From Welwitschia mirabilis (taxonomy: Eukaryota > Gnetophyta > Gnetopsida > Welwitschiales): a stretch of 42,396 bases of DNA. The notes beneath the pieces are model-generated. The model was not told the origin of the DNA and ran no database searches. It saw only the letters and a program-made list of their open reading frames with translations. The translations under genes were made by a program, and so were the position numbers. Below are positions 40,917 to 42,396 of this stretch, one piece after another. Positions within the stretch are counted from its first letter, which is position 1. The number at the start of each line of letters is the position of its first letter. The stretch lies in contig JBOZIK010000001.1 of assembly GCA_051453625.1 (NCBI GenBank), positions 158,826,903 through 158,869,298 of the forward strand, written 5' to 3'.

Positions 40917-42146
40917 GAATATTGTTGTGGAATGAGTGTTTTGATAGAGAAAATTATAAATAGAATATCTAGCTAGGTTCAATTTATGTTGGTAACCCTG
41001 GATGTTAACAGCTTTACCCAAGAAGATGCTGTAATGTTGAAAAAATATAGTCCAAAACTCAGTATTCATGTTGCCAGCCTTTGGGAGTTAATGTACATGT
41101 GGATTGCATAAGGCGAGTGTTCAGCCTAATGCCGTGGTGGGATTGGAGATTGTCAACAAGAGGAGTCTAAGAGATGGAGTCTTAGCAATGACTGTGGATA
41201 TCAGAAGGGCAATACTAGAAGAGGGCTGCTGATGTTCCTTAAACTAATCTTCTTTGCTTGAGAAAACCTCTACTCTTTCTGGAGATGCATAATTCTTTAC
41301 AAAATGTTCCCTAATACAATCTAGGGCTGAAGTAAGAAACTTTCTAATAGCTAACTCTGAGTTCTGGAAAAGACTTTGTCATACACGATAATTATCACTT
41401 CACCGCTAAATAGAAGAACAAAATGTTGATTTCTAGGTAACTGAAAATGGTTCTAGAAAAGTAAGTTCCTCATAAGTAACTCAGGGTTCTGTTGAATCAA
41501 GGAACCTAGACGAAGTGACAATAATGAAACTTGTCAGATGACAATGGAGAAACCTCTATATTGTTTGTTGGCAGTTCATTTTGAGCTCTGATTAGATGCA
41601 ATCAAGTGAACACAGACTGGACCTTGGGCTTTCTGGATTAGCAAATTGCTCGAACTGATGAACCAGTGAACTGATGTTGGATCTACAATGACAGAATTCC
41701 ATTGATTCAATTTTTGCACCTTTTTGCAGTGGAGTAGATGCAAGCTGCTTTAGGGCATAACTAATGCCTGATCAACCAAGGAAGTAATCTATCTTTTGTA
41801 TAGTGGGATATAAGGTGGATAAATGGGAATGAAACGGAATAGTATGAGGGTATAAATGGGTGAAATGTCCAGAATATTTGACATTGGAGATTATGTTTAT
41901 GACATTTTATCTTTATTCGCCCTTGCTCGTCTCACATGGCATTTTAGATATTATATTTCTTCCTTATCTCTTTTTTTAATCAATTTTTTTATTTTTCAAA
42001 ATTATTTAATTTCTTTTCATTTTTTCAATTTGAAATCGAGTTATCTTTAGAAACATTTCCATTGTTTGTAATCATGTTGATGATCCGTATAGACTGAATG
42101 GAACAGATATTGAGGTGATCGCTTAATGAGGTGGGAAAAATCTCTT
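40917..42146 (+). other. TRM11: TRM11 intron 4, no exon recognised
   Basis: I searched the plus strand for the next conserved Trm11 block, the YGLPMP/LLRAD region, and the DPPY motif, and found neither. The gene therefore continues past the window, making intron 4 at least 1.5 kb. No transposon protein was recognised. Confidence 0.6.
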
Positions 42147-42192
42147 ATTTGGCCGAGAGGCCATCCCCAACCACTGAATTGTCCGGGATGGC
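42147..42192 (-). repeat. 46-base hairpin-forming dispersed repeat, copy 2
   Basis: Inverted relative to copy 1 at 15554-15599. Its stem, GCCATCCC with GGGATGGC, is perfect over 8 bases around a 17-base loop, and the GGCC-GAGA-GGCC hairpin is retained. Confidence 0.65.
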
Positions 42193-42231
42193 TCTACTCA
42201 TTCTTTTTTCATATTTTTAATTTATAAAAAA

Positions 42232-42310
42232 TGGTTTTTGGCGGGTATACAATATGTAGTTTAATATATAAACTATTACGTTTTTGACGGGTACACAATT
42301 CAGTGTAAAC
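42232..42310. repeat. short direct repeat
   Basis: TTTTTGGCGGGTATACAAT near 42235 recurs as TTTTTGACGGGTACACAAT near 42281. This could be part of the same repeat family as the hairpin next to it. Confidence 0.5.
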
Positions 42311-42396
42311 GTAAACCACTACAAAACATGTGAGGGACCGTTTTATTTTTTTAATAATTTTTAATTGTGAAGGAAAAGCAAAAACAGTAAGTGTTC

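Overview
The window is nuclear DNA from a seed plant with a large, repeat-swollen genome. A gymnosperm such as a conifer is my best guess. The signs are AT-rich intergenic DNA, decayed plant-type Ty1/copia, Ty3/gypsy and LINE copies in both orientations, and a host gene with one intron of more than 15 kb. The species is inference. Six N runs (2835-2934, 6752-6851, 17085-17184, 28342-28889, 30032-30041, 40876-40916) mark a draft scaffold.

Only one host gene looks intact: the 5' part of TRM11, the tRNA guanosine-10 N2-methyltransferase catalytic subunit, on the + strand. Its exons are 23593-23782, 24532-24743, 40316-40633 and 40798-40872. They join in frame to 265 codons, and the rest lies past the window edge. 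Intron 2 (24744-40315) is 15,572 bases and holds a LINE 3' fragment, a gypsy integrase fragment, a gag-only copia derivative (30334-32592, target duplication GGTGA) and a gypsy element (33470-38571, target duplication GTATC). The gypsy element itself sits inside an older LTR.

Left of TRM11, 1-6300 holds tandem repeats, a possible LTR promoter and fragments of an unidentified host gene. 6333-14991 is a minus-strand copia complex with three LTRs: one nearly complete element (10132-14991), a second 3' end (6333-6751), and a LINE reverse-transcriptase relic between them. 15000-18100 has microsatellites, a short hairpin-forming repeat, a LINE endonuclease fragment and a + strand copia RNase H fragment. 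18100-21800 is AT-rich with two minisatellites. 21937-23158 is a broken malectin-like/LRR receptor kinase ectodomain on the minus strand, head to head with TRM11. A tRNA-like SINE lies in the TRM11 upstream region.

I found no new multi-gene system. The more interesting signals are the transposon-packed TRM11 intron, the three-LTR copia complex whose outer flanks share AGAAG, a near-identical in-frame 102-base duplication in the gypsy integrase, a duplicated R-U5 segment in the gag-only copia element, and a 46-base hairpin repeat near 15.55 kb and 42.15 kb whose two copies differ only by transitions.
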